From assembly GCA_032768795.1 (NCBI GenBank), contig CP136490.1, positions 310,001 to 374,000 of the forward strand: a DNA stretch of 64,000 bases, in the 5' to 3' direction. Shown here in pieces: positions 11,249 to 22,103 of the stretch; within the stretch, counting starts at the first letter, position 1; each line of letters starts with the position of its first letter. Source of the stretch: Tremella fuciformis. Its lineage: Eukaryota; Basidiomycota; Tremellomycetes; Tremellales; Tremellaceae. The translations under genes were made by a program, and so were the position numbers. Under the pieces are notes generated by a model, which did not search any database, was not told the origin of the DNA, and worked only from the letters and a program-made list of their open reading frames with translations.

Positions 11249-12635
11249 ATGAGCGCCCAAGACGGACAAGGACAAACCATCGCCCTCACTGGCGCCAACG
11301 GCTTCATTGCCCTCCACGTCGCATTGTACTTCCTCGAGCGGGGATGGAAAGTTCGCGGATCGATCCGAACCCAGGAAAAGGTGGACAAGGTCAAGAAGCA
11401 CTTCCTCTTCGCTCCCCACGTCGCCAGCGGCAAGTTCGAGCTCCTCGTCATTCCCGACCTCAGCGATAAAGCGTCGTTGAAGACACTCCTCGCGGGTGTG
11501 GCGGCTCTTGTCCACGTTGCCACACCCTTCCACTTGTAAGCCGCCTCTTTACAGGAAACGATTGTGGCTAATTCGTTAGTGGCAGCAAGACCTGGGACGA
11601 GTATTTCGCCGGGGCCAAGGCGGACATCACCAATGTCTTGACCCTCGCTGCGGAGGAGAAGTCCATCAAGGCCGTCTCAGTCATGACTTCGTCTGGTGAG
11701 TGCGTAGCTGTCTAGCATACATAGTTGTTGACCAGTAGCCGCCGGTCTCAGCGCCAAGCCTTGGTACAAGCAAGTGGGCAAAGTGTACACAGAGGCGGAC
11801 GAGTGCCCGCAGACTGAAGAGGAGGCCCTGGACGAATCAGTCGATCCGTGAATCTGACAACTCAGCTCTGTGGAACGACTGCTCACCAGCAGCATGACTT
11901 CGTTCGTCCTCAAGTACGGCTTGATGAAGCTCCGGACGGAGCAAGTCGGGGAGCAAGTTGCCAAGGAGGTTGGCGCCAAATACGCCCTTTCCTGGATCCG
12001 TCCCACGAGTCGGTTATTCAAGCTTGCAAAGGCATGCTCTAACGCTGGCAGTGGTGTACGGCCCTCCGTACGACATCGGGTCGCCAGAAGACGCTAGTCA
12101 GAGTAGCTTCTCGTCCGCCCTCTTTGTTTCCCTCGTCAGCGGAAAAGACAAGCCTGTGGGAGCCTCATTTGCGACGAACTACGTCGATGTGAGCTTGCCA
12201 CTTCTCCCGGTTGAGGCGAAGTTGACATCAGGCTCGTGACGTCGCCAAAGCCTTCTACGCGACAGTCACAAAGCACAAGTCGGGGATCTACCTCCTCGGC
12301 TCTCACGGTACGTTCCTCGATGAACAAATAACTCGGCTGACAATCAGACTACGACAACCAGATCTTCGCCAATGTAGCTCGTGCCGTCCGACCTGACCTC
12401 GACGCCTACATCACTCTCGGGGACCCAAAAGATACCCCTTCGAGCAAAGGCACATACAAAGTCGACAACACCAAGGCGACCAAGGAGCTTGGCATCGACT
12501 GTGAGTCGCCAAAAGATCCATGTTGCGCGAAGTTGGGCTGACAGGCGCTCAGGGATCTCAACTGAGCAGATGATGAAGGACACCCTGGCATACCTAGAGC
12601 AGATCGGCATGGTCAAATCCGGTGGTAAACCGTGA
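11249..12635 (+). CDS. NAD(P)-dependent ketone/aldehyde reductase, GRE2-like (copy B)
   Basis: This is a second extended SDR of the same family, head-to-tail with copy A. It carries TGANGFIALH, the SVMTSSA strand, YGLMK (YxxxK catalytic pair), VYGPPYDIG and IFANVARAVRPDLDA. The first intron junction (TT|T before GSKTWDEYF) falls in the same place and phase as in copy A, which shows descent from one intron-bearing ancestor. The final exon ends LAYLEQIGMVKSGGKP. It is full-length and intact by eye. A canonical TATA box upstream suggests regulated rather than constitutive expression. A role in methylglyoxal or xenobiotic carbonyl reduction is possible by family analogy only. Confidence 0.88.
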
Positions 12636-13050
12636 CGTGGCCTGATTTTCACATCTAGACAGCATGCATTTGATCTTGCCGCTTTCCACGATCCGCCTGT
12701 ATGAAGCGCAGCACTGGTCCTAGGCAATTGCCCTGCTCTCAAGATCACATTCGGGGCAGTCCGGAAAGCTCCGAATGTCGCTCCTCAGGTGATGAGATGT
12801 CAAAGAACAGGTGTCATGTTTTGAGATCGTTCAGGAAACAGGATCAAAGGTCGGGGTATCGGCAAAACCTGTGTGAGTTATGTGCAAAAAGCTCCACCCT
12901 TTCATTAGCCCACTGGTCGATTCTTGCTTCTCGCTATTAAAGGCATGAGCCTGCATCTTATCATCTTGCTCTTTCCTCATCTCGCGATCTGGACAACAGA
13001 GCCTTCCCCGCTCCTGCAACTTGACTCCTGAGCACAAGCTAAGCTGCGCA
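12636..13050. other. intergenic with TATA-like element
   Basis: No gene is supported. TATTAAA at 12935-12941 lies 116 bp before the ATG at 13051 and is a plausible core promoter. Confidence 0.45.
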
Positions 13051-13961
13051 ATGTCTGGCCGTTCTCAAGCTCGCAACTTTTTCGTCGAAGACGATGTAGA
13101 GGAGATCTTTTCTCCGACAGTTTATCAGAACTCTGGCACCGGAACATCTCCCTCCCAAGGGGGTCGGGGAGCCTACTTCTTGAAGAGCCGCAACCACTTG
13201 GTACATTGGAATCTTCCTGACGAGATCGAAGCGCGTGTACAGCTCGAGACTCACAACCTGACCCAGGAAGGTAGCCACGGATTGTCGGTTTTTATGCTGC
13301 GTGACGTCAAGTCAGGGATGCCGGTGAACCGAACCTTGACACAGGGCGAACTTGCTCACATCAACGACGAGGTGTCGCGCCGTATGGCCGACAATCGGGG
13401 CTGTTCTGTAGCCCCGAAGACCCGAGACGAGCTAGACTTTGAACTCGCCGTGAGCATATCCTGTTCTGGCAGACACCGGCTCATGTCCAGACCGGTCAAT
13501 CCTACGACTGGCGTCCGACAGACCCAAATACTACCTACGGAGGAGACCAGATACCTTGGCCGATGGTCGACACACGCAGTGGGAGTCACCTGACGACCGA
13601 TGCCCACAACAGTCTGGGCGGAGATGGATCAGGCACAGCGCATGCATTCGACCCTCCGCCATTTGCAGCGAGAATGAGGTCGCAGTTTCAAGGCCCTGGA
13701 GGATCTTCCTCCGCACCCGGTGCGTCGCATTTCGGCAGGGGCCATTCGTTCAATCAAACATTCCACACCCAATTCAACATCAACATGAACGGCACCACTT
13801 ACCATAATTTCGGCGATATGCCTCCCGCTGCTCAGGAAACCGCACGTCGAAGTGCTAACCTGGGGCTCAACGCCCTGAACAGCTTAAATAGCCTGTTTGG
13901 GGGACCCAGTGGCTCCTCTGGGCGGCGCTCTAATCAGAACGAACGCCGTCGCCGCTACTAA
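13051..13961 (+). CDS. orphan protein, disordered C-terminus
   Basis: Two exons (13051-13449 and 13491-13961) join at GCC|ACC through a gtgagc..ccag intron to give about 290 residues. The N-terminal half is a compact-looking charged region (FFVEDDVEEIFSPTVYQ, then HLVHWNLPDEIEARVQLETH). The C-terminal half is Gly/Ser/Asn-rich with an unusual aromatic-Asn stretch (SFNQTFHTQFNINMNG) and ends in a basic cluster, NERRRRY. No membrane segment or known domain is visible. It lies between the reductase pair and the TGSVL-motif orphan family but does not share that motif. Confidence 0.6.
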
Positions 13962-15134
13962 TCGTCACGCCGACCGCCAGGCGTGTGGCCCGATGCTATT
14001 CGAGCGCTTGCTCTGACATCTTACGGCCCAAACTCCCGCCTACGTATTGCTCTTTACTGTACATACATGACTTTTACGTCTCACGTCTTATTTTACCTCT
14101 GGTGTTGAGCCGAGACTGAATATAGAGGCACCTGATTGATCTGGACAGTCTCTAAATTATGACTCCTTGAGTCAGAGTAAAGCGCTCGAGTGGTTCACTC
14201 CCGCCGATCTCGTATTGGAGCACAGCCCGCACTGGCACGGACCGAGCATGGTACCCACTAATACAGTTGCCGGTGAACTCCCTGCAAATGGGAGGGCACT
14301 CTACGGGTGCCTTGGTTCCGCCATCCGCTCCGTCGAGCCCATGACGCATACACCCTTAGCGCGCAGAGCCACCTACACTGTCTTCTAGTACGGTTGCTCT
14401 CGCTGGTATGCCATGGACTCGTTGTCAGTCGCGGTATCGACAAAAGGGTCCAAAGAGTGCCTCGTAGGAGCCTGAATTGATGGCATGGCTCCGAGCGCGC
14501 ATGACAAAGGCAACACTAACTGTGCGGGAATCTGCCGAACGCACTATCCATGATCCGTGCGCAAGTGCTTTGGAAGGCCCCTGCGCTAATCGAACCGCTC
14601 TCATCGCGCTCAGATGGGACTCTCCTCCATTAGAGTTGACATGTCGATTTTACAGCTGTGCGAGATTCCAGAAGGCCTGACCGCTGAACGACGCTTTCGT
14701 ATACCACATCGGGTCCCCTAAGCATTTGCAAAAATAGCGTCATTTGGTCGCGTCGAGCAACCGAGGAAGTCGATAAGAGTGCCAATGATGCTGGTCCTGA
14801 TCCTTTGTTCTGACCATGAGCTACAAATCAGAGCAAAATCGCCCACCGTTTCTTGTGTATGACTATGACCGATGCACAGTGGGCCTCTCTCTCGAGCCTG
14901 CTCACCTTCATACAAGCCATAAAGCAGGAGAGGGGATCGACTTGACTTTGTACTGACACGGCAACCGCGCCACTGAGCAGTGCAGCTTCATAGGTTTGAG
15001 TGTTCCAAGCGCACCGGATAGTCCAGCCTGACGACAGCAGACGGAAGACCGGGAGGTCTGTGTTCCCCTCTCGACCCGGATCGATCGCAGTGTGAGATAC
15101 TGTACATCTGCAACAGACTGATCACCTGAACTAA
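13962..15134. other. 1.2 kb without a supported gene
   Basis: Short frames exist on both strands with no splice or domain support. The 3' end presumably contains the promoter of the gene at 15135. Confidence 0.45.
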
Positions 15135-15551
15135 ATGCCTACAAATCCAAGCCAACGCTTGACAACGGGTTCGTCGCAAGTGGATGGACCCGATCAATGG
15201 CCGTCAACAGCTTTTACGTCCGAACCGACCACTGAGATTCATCACCATACCTATGAGGCACGTCCCCAGTGTATCCCCTGGACAGCAGCGGCCGAGCGGG
15301 CGTTGAGGAGTCTCAGTTCAGTTGGGATGGTCAAGGAGGATGTCACTGGCTCCGTCCTACAGCTCTACACCAAAGGGCAAAAGGGCTGCATACCTTGGAC
15401 GGGACGACTTGCGGAGCGCTCGCTCAGAGCTGCGACTGGTGGAAAGCCGGGAGGATCTGTGACTCATCAAGGTATATTGAGAAATTGGTCATACATAACA
15501 GGGTACGAGCTAGCGGGTAGTGTTCTTACTTTGCAGCCGCCTGCCGTCTGA
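15135..15551 (+). CDS. TGSVL-motif orphan family, member 1
   Basis: A 138-codon frame starts MPTNPSQRLTTGSSQ. After a disordered N-terminus comes CIPWTAAAERALRSL, a spacer and VTGSVLQLYTKGQKG. The same order (PW or VW, an ALxxxF/L helix, then TGS[VI]L[QKE][LI][YF]xK) occurs in the proteins at 16372 and 17798. A second, weaker half-copy follows within this gene (CIPWTGRLAERSLRA ... AGSVLTL), so the domain may be internally duplicated. A 42-nt GT..AG stretch at 15472-15513 has intron character and would keep the frame, so the mature protein may be 14 residues shorter. The function is unknown and no wider family is recognised. Confidence 0.6.
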   Translation: MPTNPSQRLTTGSSQVDGPDQWPSTAFTSEPTTEIHHHTYEARPQCIPWTAAAERALRSLSSVGMVKEDVTGSVLQLYTKGQKGCIPWTGRLAERSLRAATGGKPGGSVTHQGILRNWSYITGYELAGSVLTLQPPAV

Positions 15552-16371
15552 GTGCCAGGATCTACCCGTTCAGATAACGACTTTGTATAGTCGAATTACA
15601 GATAGTTATTTTGGGCATACACGTCGGACGACATATGCATCCTCACTTCCACGGGCATCAGAGAGCAACAAGGATCCCTGTATGGTATCGTTGGCGGACA
15701 GCGAGTGCGGTCGGAAGGAGAGCGAAGGACAAGTGATCTAAAGGTCTGCAAAACGGGGACTTATGTCACATGAGAGTGTACTTATCGAGCTAGAGACGAC
15801 CGATGACCTGTGTGAAGCGACTCGCAGAGAGAACTCTAGATTCGTGGACAAGAAGCTACACATCGAGCAAATGCTCACGGGTCGGGTCCGCGTATCATGT
15901 CCAACGTGACCTGCCCCCGGAAGCCCGCCTCCTCAGCTGATGAAGGTTGCCGTGGGTGGTGTGCCGTGCTTGTGGCTTGTGGACATTAAGGCGAGTCTCG
16001 TCCTTCACACCGGGGTCATCAGAGCTCAAAAGATCACAAAACGTGCTCCTTCCCAGACTTTCGGTGCATCTAATCGTGACTGAGAGCGGCAGGTCTGGTT
16101 TGAAATGGCCCTGCGCCGATAATCGCTCACCGGGGAAGCGTACACTACAGGGAGTGAGCCAACAAGACACATGTATCGTATCTCAGTCCAACATCTGAGA
16201 TGTGAACGAGAGTTGGCAAATGCTCGGATTGATGTGCAAACCCCCTCTCTTCCTTTCGGTGCCATTTCGTATTCATCACTTCGCCTATCGACCACAGGGC
16301 TATAAAGGCGAGATCAGAGTCTCCCTGCCCGTTCCCTGAAAGTCCTGAATCACATCTCCATTCCTGCTCAC
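15552..16371. other. intergenic with TATA box
   Basis: No supported gene. TATAAA at 16301 precedes the gene at 16372. Confidence 0.45.
16301..16306 (+). promoter_or_regulatory. TATA box of orphan family member 2
   Basis: TATAAA lies 71 bp upstream of the ATG at 16372, within a short leader. Confidence 0.6.
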
Positions 16372-17247
16372 ATGGATTCTGCCCAGTCTGAAGGCTCGAC
16401 TGCGCGTCGGAGAGGTGAGGTACCACTGCCAAGTACCTTTACCGCATCAGAGGGCAACAGCTCCCTGGGGGTGGGCACCAACCCACCGCCAGGCTCTGAA
16501 ATCCATGAACTTGCGGAAGACGACTTGCTTTGCCTGGACCGCCGTAGCTCTTCGTTTCGACCTTGGCACGAGCTCTCAGCGGAGTATTCGCGAGATGGGA
16601 ATTGGCGCAAAGCCATGAAATCAATCCCAAGCTTCGCGTCAAAAGCCATCTACAAGGGACGTATGGTCACACCCTTCCCTGAAGACATTCCCGGGGGCTC
16701 ACACCGGACCGCCCATGACATGAGGTCTAAACCATTGCCTGCGACAATCGCACGCACGCATCATGATGGGGAAGGGCGATCGGCGACACAAGCGCGGCTT
16801 TCAGATGTCCACCCCGAATTTGATCCGGTGGTGTCTGAGCATGAATCACCAGGATTCGGCGTCATTCACTACCATGTGACAGTCGGATCGAAGACAATAT
16901 GTACGGTTTGGAACGCATTGGAGGAGGCTTTCAGAATTTCCGCCCCCAAATGGTTGGGCATAAAGACAGACAGCTCACTGACTGGCTCCATCCTGAAGCT
17001 GTTTGTCAAGAGCGACCCTGACGGCCGGTGCGTCGAATACACCAGGCGCCTTCCATCTGTCCTATTCGAAGATGCAATCAACAAATTGAACGATGTCAGG
17101 CCTCATCCGGACGGCTCTTTTCACGATTTCTACGTCAAGAGTGTATCTGAAGATCACCGCGGCGGCTTTCTTGGAGTCGTACTCGCTGGAGATATGTCAA
17201 AGCGCACACTAGACGCCGAGAATCTCAGCCCAGATAACCTGGCATGA
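16372..17247 (+). CDS. TGSVL-motif orphan family, member 2
   Basis: This is an intronless frame of 291 codons. The first ~160 residues are polar and variable. The C-terminal ~130 residues hold the shared domain: a strand-like GVIHYHVTVGSKTICTVW, a helix ALEEAFRIS, LTGSILKLFVKSDPDG, then a terminal part with LPSVLFEDAINKLNDVRPHPDG and FLGVVLAGDM. The VRPHPDG motif recalls VRADPDG in member 3, and the TGSILKLF core matches the other two proteins. There is no signal peptide or membrane helix. The domain looks like a small alpha/beta fold, but that is a guess from alternation of hydrophobic residues. It has its own TATA box. Confidence 0.68.
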   Translation: MDSAQSEGSTARRRGEVPLPSTFTASEGNSSLGVGTNPPPGSEIHELAEDDLLCLDRRSSSFRPWHELSAEYSRDGNWRKAMKSIPSFASKAIYKGRMVTPFPEDIPGGSHRTAHDMRSKPLPATIARTHHDGEGRSATQARLSDVHPEFDPVVSEHESPGFGVIHYHVTVGSKTICTVWNALEEAFRISAPKWLGIKTDSSLTGSILKLFVKSDPDGRCVEYTRRLPSVLFEDAINKLNDVRPHPDGSFHDFYVKSVSEDHRGGFLGVVLAGDMSKRTLDAENLSPDNLA

Positions 17248-17797
17248 TGGACCGAAAGATGCCCGGTCCATGGAACCAAGTGATGTTGATTCGTTCCTAC
17301 CATCGACCAATGTCTTAGAGTCAGCACGTGTAGTGACGACGAAAGGCTTTCAGTCTGATATGATGATGTACAGTACATGTCCTCCATATAAGTTACATGA
17401 TGAACCAAGCCATCTCCGATAAAGTGTCTTCTCAGATCCGTGGGTCCCGCTCTCGTTCTTTGTATACAGTGGAGTCCCACGACTCGACGGACGACATAAG
17501 ACAACTTGTGCAGGTCAAAGTGGCATCGTGTAAGAGAAAGCGACAGCAGCTTGAGAGAGAATGCCCAATCAGTGTCGTGTACGTTGTCGGGCGTTCCTCT
17601 CTCTACTTTTCCATGATATCCAATCAGATTGACGATGTGCAATCTGCCTTGCTCCCTTGTTGCGTGTCTCTTCCATGTGCACAGCTATAAAACCCCCCAC
17701 ACTTCAGTCGACTGCCTCAGGAGCAACCTGCCCCACAGATCATATTTTCACGCTACTTCTGCAGAACAGAACAAGATCCCCGACACGGTCACACGAG
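17248..17797. other. intergenic with TATA box
   Basis: No supported gene. The stretch contains the promoter of family member 3. Confidence 0.45.
17686..17692 (+). promoter_or_regulatory. TATA box of orphan family member 3
   Basis: TATAAAA lies 112 bp upstream of the ATG at 17798. Confidence 0.6.
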
Positions 17798-18256
17798 ATG
17801 ACTGACACCGCCAAGTCTGACAACATCAGTCTGAGCCCCTTTGAACGGTCAACCGCGGGAGGCGATGCCGAGCTGTGCCAATTTCTGAGCACACTGCCTC
17901 CCGACTGGACCAAGGCCTCAGAACTGGATTTCTGGATTCGGCTCACGAGGGACGGGTCTTACTATCCATGGACCCGGTGCCAGGAGGCGCTTACGAGATT
18001 TGAGTTGTCGAGAAAAGAACTGCCCATCAAAGAAAGTGCTACCGGATCAGTGCTGGAGATCTATTCGAAGACAAATGGATATCAACCCACGATGGAGAAA
18101 TTCCCAGACGAGCTGATGAATCCAGTTAGAGAGCTGCCATCAGTGTCCGCTCTTCCGTCTACGGTGAGGGCCGACCCGGACGGATACAGAGCGCTGGCCA
18201 TACCCGTGCAACTGGCAACGACCGTATATCAACCGGAGCTTCCCGGCAGGACGTAA
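17798..18256 (+). CDS. TGSVL-motif orphan family, member 3
   Basis: This is a frame of 152 residues. I chose the ATG at 17798 (MTDTAKSDNISLSP) over an upstream in-frame ATG at 17657 because the TATA box at 17686 lies between them. The shared domain is YYPWTRCQEALTRFEL, a spacer, ATGSVLEIYSKTNG, then LPSVSALPSTVRADPDG and a hydrophobic strand, RALAIPVQLAT. This order parallels member 2 (TGSILKLF, LPSVLFEDAINK, VRPHPDG, LGVVLAG), so homology extends past the core motif. There is no signal peptide and the function is unknown. It is followed by 745 bp of apparently non-coding DNA and then reductase copy C. Confidence 0.65.
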   Translation: MTDTAKSDNISLSPFERSTAGGDAELCQFLSTLPPDWTKASELDFWIRLTRDGSYYPWTRCQEALTRFELSRKELPIKESATGSVLEIYSKTNGYQPTMEKFPDELMNPVRELPSVSALPSTVRADPDGYRALAIPVQLATTVYQPELPGRT

Positions 18257-19001
18257 CTCTGCGGCTGGCGCCCACTGCTCCTGAGCATACGGGAGTGAAT
18301 GAATCACCATATCATTGTACATACAGTCCCACAACGATTCCAGTTCTCGTGTGAGCCACACATGTTTATACAGTAACTTGGCACGAGCTTTCTCCATTCC
18401 CAATGACGGGTGATTTTGACCCGTCTTGTAATCTACCACCGATTGTTGCCATGAATGTAATTAGCCCATTCACGCAGTGAAGGGCTTACCGGAGTCAATG
18501 AGCCAAGTCGAGTCCCCCTAACATGGCGGTACATGGCGGTAGACGACCTAGGTCCATTTTGACAGCTGCTGAGGTGGTCGTTCAGGGTCTCGGATTTCGT
18601 TTCTTGATCGACAGTTTGGAGATTGCAAAGCCCGTCGGCCTCGGCACTTGCAAACCGCGATTAGATGAGAAATCAGCTGCATCGTCCATCTGACCAAGCC
18701 GCAGCGCCGAGCATGCCGATCAAGTCGTGCACCTTGTTCGCGGCAAAGCGCCAACGTGATGCCTGCAGCTATTCTTGAGGTTCACAGGAACGGACCCTTG
18801 CACCAGCGGCAGGGGTGACTCCCCATCACTGGATGATGTTGTGAGCTGATCAAGCGGCTTATCAACGCCCGCCCGCCGGCCACGCTTGATCAAGCTCTCG
18901 TTCGCGACTCGCAGTGGATCGGATCAACAGTAGAATGCACTTAAGCTGTCGCCAAGAAGTCCCGCCCCTACCTCGCCCCAACCTCAGATCTGTGAACAGC
19001 C
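18257..19001. other. intergenic, no supported gene
   Basis: No gene is recognised. It separates the orphan family from reductase copy C and presumably holds that gene's promoter. Confidence 0.45.
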
Positions 19002-20400
19002 ATGGCGCCCATCGTAGCTATCACCGGCCAGAACGGCTTCATATCGCTGCACATAGCCAAGCACTTCCTCGACCAAGGCTGGGCCGTCCGCGGCTCAGTG
19101 CGCACAGCAGGCAAAGCCGCCGAAGTCAAGGAACACTTCCTGTTTAAGCCGTTTGTCGAGTCCGGCAAGCTGAGGCTGGTCGTGGTGCCGTCTTTCACGG
19201 AGAAGGAGAGCGTAGCGAAGTTGCTGAGCGGCGCGACGGCGCTGGCTCATATCGCCACGCCATTCTCTATGTACGCTCCTCCCCGCGCTGGGAACATGAG
19301 GGATCTGTCAATGGGCTGACTGGTAGGGACGGCCTCACATTTGAAGACTACCGCCAAGGTGCCATAGACGACATCACGAACGTCCTCACCCTCGCAGCGG
19401 CCCAACCGACGATCAAGGCCGTGTCCGTCATGTCATCCTTTGGTCCGTCCCCGTATCCCCTCCAGTCTGGAGCTGCTGCTGATGGACAGTCGCCTCGTGG
19501 GAGTTTGGCTGGCCGGCCACGCAGAACGGCCGCGTGTATACGGAGGACGACTGGACGCCCGCTACGGAGGAAGACTGCAAGAAGGAAGGGCTTGACCCGT
19601 GCGTCTTCCGCCCCCTAGCATCGCAGACAGGGCGACCCAGCTGAAACATACACAGGATGTCCGCGTTCGTGCTTGCTTACGGTATCATCAAGAAGACTAC
19701 AGAACAAGTGGGCGTGCAAGTGCATAAAGACCTCAAGGCGACCTTTGCACTGTCTTTCATGCGACCGACCAGTGAGCCTCTCCTACCTGTGCTTCGACGG
19801 ACTACCTTGGGGCTGATGCTTCGCAGTGGTTTTCGGCGCGCCGTATGACTTTGCCACTGCCGACAAAGTCAGCACGACCAGCCTCAGTAGTGGGCTCATG
19901 GCTTCTCTGTTGAGCGGCAAGGACAAGGAAGTTCCGGTGTCTCTCGGGACGTGGTTTGTCGATGTGAGTCCTCTCCTCTTGTAGTAACGGCTGGGAAGGG
20001 GACTGATGCCAGGCTCGAGATGTCGCACAGGCGTTCTGGGTCGCCATCACCGAAGGAAAGTCTGGTCCATACATCATTACGGCGGAAGGTGGGCACTTCC
20101 CTCGACAAACAGGTGTAAGCTGAGTCGTCTAGCGTACGATAACCAAAAGTTCGCCAATGCTGCTCGGAAAGTGCGCCCCGATCTGGACGCCTTCATACCC
20201 CTCGGTAACCCCACCGACCTGCCGTCAGACAAGGGCAACTACATTCCTTCCAATGCCAAGGCGACCAAGGAGCTGGGCATCAAGTGTAAGTGAAGGCAAC
20301 AACAAGTGTGATCAGGCTGACTCCTGAAGGGAAGACGACCGACGAGATGCTGCAAGACACCCTTGCCTACTTTGAGACGATCGGGTATGTCAAGGCTTGA
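19002..20400 (+). CDS. NAD(P)-dependent ketone/aldehyde reductase, GRE2-like (copy C)
   Basis: This is a third extended SDR of the GRE2-like group. It has ITGQNGFISLH as the dinucleotide-binding motif, SVMSSF at the catalytic-Ser strand, YGIIK as YxxxK, then VVFGAPYDFA, SGKDKEVPVSL and FANAARKVRPDLDAFIPL. The first intron junction (AT|G before DGLTFEDYR) and the later ones correspond to those of copies A and B, but the protein is the most diverged of the three. It ends LAYFETIGYVKA. All family catalytic positions are present, so it should be active. It lies about 6.4 kb from copy B, with orphan genes in between. Confidence 0.87.
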
Positions 20401-20504
20401 TCACGTTTCCAGTTGCTTCACGCTATGCATCGTCGCTGCCCCAGCGCAGCCCAAGATTTCTAGATCGTCTAGATTCTTCACAGATGGCTTCATGTCACGC
20501 GTGC

Positions 20505-22103
20505 TCACATGAACTCCTTCAAGCGCATGAGACGCTCGCCAGCAGCTTTGAGCAGAGGGATGTCTTTGCACTGACAATCAGCTACGTCATTGAGTGATCG
20601 GGAAGCTGACGAAAGCAAATCGAGCAAAGCGCTCGCCAATGTTGACGTGCTCGGCGCAGTAAAACTGGCTAGTCAGCTTCATCTTTGGCCGAGAAGCTGC
20701 ACCCACTTCAGATGGGGGAATTCCGACCACCTTGATCTCCTGAGCCAGCCACCAACACAGCTTGAAGTCCTTGCCACGGCCCTGGCAGGTCGGGGGGATC
20801 TCAAAGTCTTCCGGCACTTTGACTTTGCTCATGTCGACCAAGACAAAGTAAGATCCCTCTGGGTTGGAGTAGCTGAGACCGAGCTTGTCAAAGTAGGATG
20901 TGAGCACCTGGCGACGCTCGATGTATTCCTCGAGCTGGGTTTCGAAGAAGTTGTGCTTTTCCGCCCCTTCGAAAGCAAGAGCAACGGCTTCTTGCATCGG
21001 CGAGTTGGTGCAGAAGACGATTCGAGAGTGGGCAGCAAGAGTAGCAGAGACCAAGGCCTGGTCGCCCATGAGCCATCCAACACGCCATCCTGTGCAGGCG
21101 AAGGATTCTGCTAGTCAGCGTACACACTTCTTGCCATGATCCAGACTCACTGCCGCCCGACCCGACAGTCAAAGTCCTCTCCCACATTCCCGGCAAGCTT
21201 CCGATGCGGACATGCTCGAGCCCGTCGTACACCATGCAGTCGTACACCTCGTCCGCAAGCACCAAAACGTCCTTCTCAATACAGATCTCAGCAATCTTCT
21301 CCAGCTCTTCTCGGTTGAAGACCTTTCCGACGGGGTTGTGAGGGGTGTTGACAATGACCACCTTGGTCTTGTCGGTGAATGCTGCGCGGAACTCGTCAAA
21401 GTCGATCTTCCAGTCGGCCGAAGAGACGTTGCCGCTGCCAGACGGGGGAGGGTGGAGGGGCACGAAGACGGTCTTTGCGCCTTGGAAGCGGATCGAGGCG
21501 TAGTATTGGTCAAAGTAGGGCTCAATGAGGATAACCTCGTCTCCCGGCTCGCAGTAGGCAGTGAGGGCGGCATGCATCCCTGGAGTCAGCATGTTTTCAA
21601 ACCGGTCGAAATCGTCAAGTTCTGCTCACCACAGTTGGCCCCGGATGTGACGACGATCTCCTCGGTCTTCAATTGCCTGCCTTCCTTTACGAGGTTTTCG
21701 AATTTGGGCGAGTAGTGCTTCTTCAACGCCTCGATGAGCCTGGGCCTGCCTCGGGGATGCGAGTAGTGGTGCGACATGATGTTGGTGTCCATTGACTCGT
21801 GCGATTCTTGTCTGACCCAATCAGGCGGTGCCCAGTTCATGAAGCCCTGCCCGAGGTTGATGGCGTCCGGCGGTACATTGGCGGGTCTGGGCGTCAGCTC
21901 TGTCTCCTCATTCACTGGCGACGAGCTGACGTGAAGATCGACCACACATCCAGCTTGTGGGTGTTTCCATCGAACATCCGCGTAGCCTGCGGCAGTGTTG
22001 TAGAGTTGGCCTTGACCATGTTGGTGGGATTTGTGCTGAAGAGTCTCGAGTTGCGGGGTATGACTGTGTGTTGGATGAATCTGCGGAAAACAGCAGGGCG
22101 CAT
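20505..22103 (-). CDS. BNA3: kynurenine/glutamine transaminase-like PLP aminotransferase
   Basis: This is a class-I/II (fold type I) aminotransferase of the kynurenine aminotransferase group, expected to convert kynurenine to kynurenic acid and to act on other amino and oxo acids. Exon 1 encodes a probable mitochondrial presequence (MRPAVFRRFIQHTVIPRNSR) and ends ...DVWSIFT at a 45-nt intron. The next exon gives PANVPPDAINLGQGFMNW, a hallmark of the family. Later motifs are NTPHNPVGKVF, LADEVYDCMVYDG and SGGKSFACTGWRVGW. The PLP lysine codon is itself split by an intron (A|AA at about 21150-21108). A last intron restores FAFCKDIPLLKAAGERL and ends at 20505. An inner ATG after the presequence (MVKANSTTLPQ) could give a cytosolic form. 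Confidence 0.88.

Noticed and set aside
21100..21180. Apparent loss of the catalytic lysine in the aminotransferase
   Set aside because: First reading of the junction gave Gln, but phase analysis (A|AA) restores Lys in SGGKSF.
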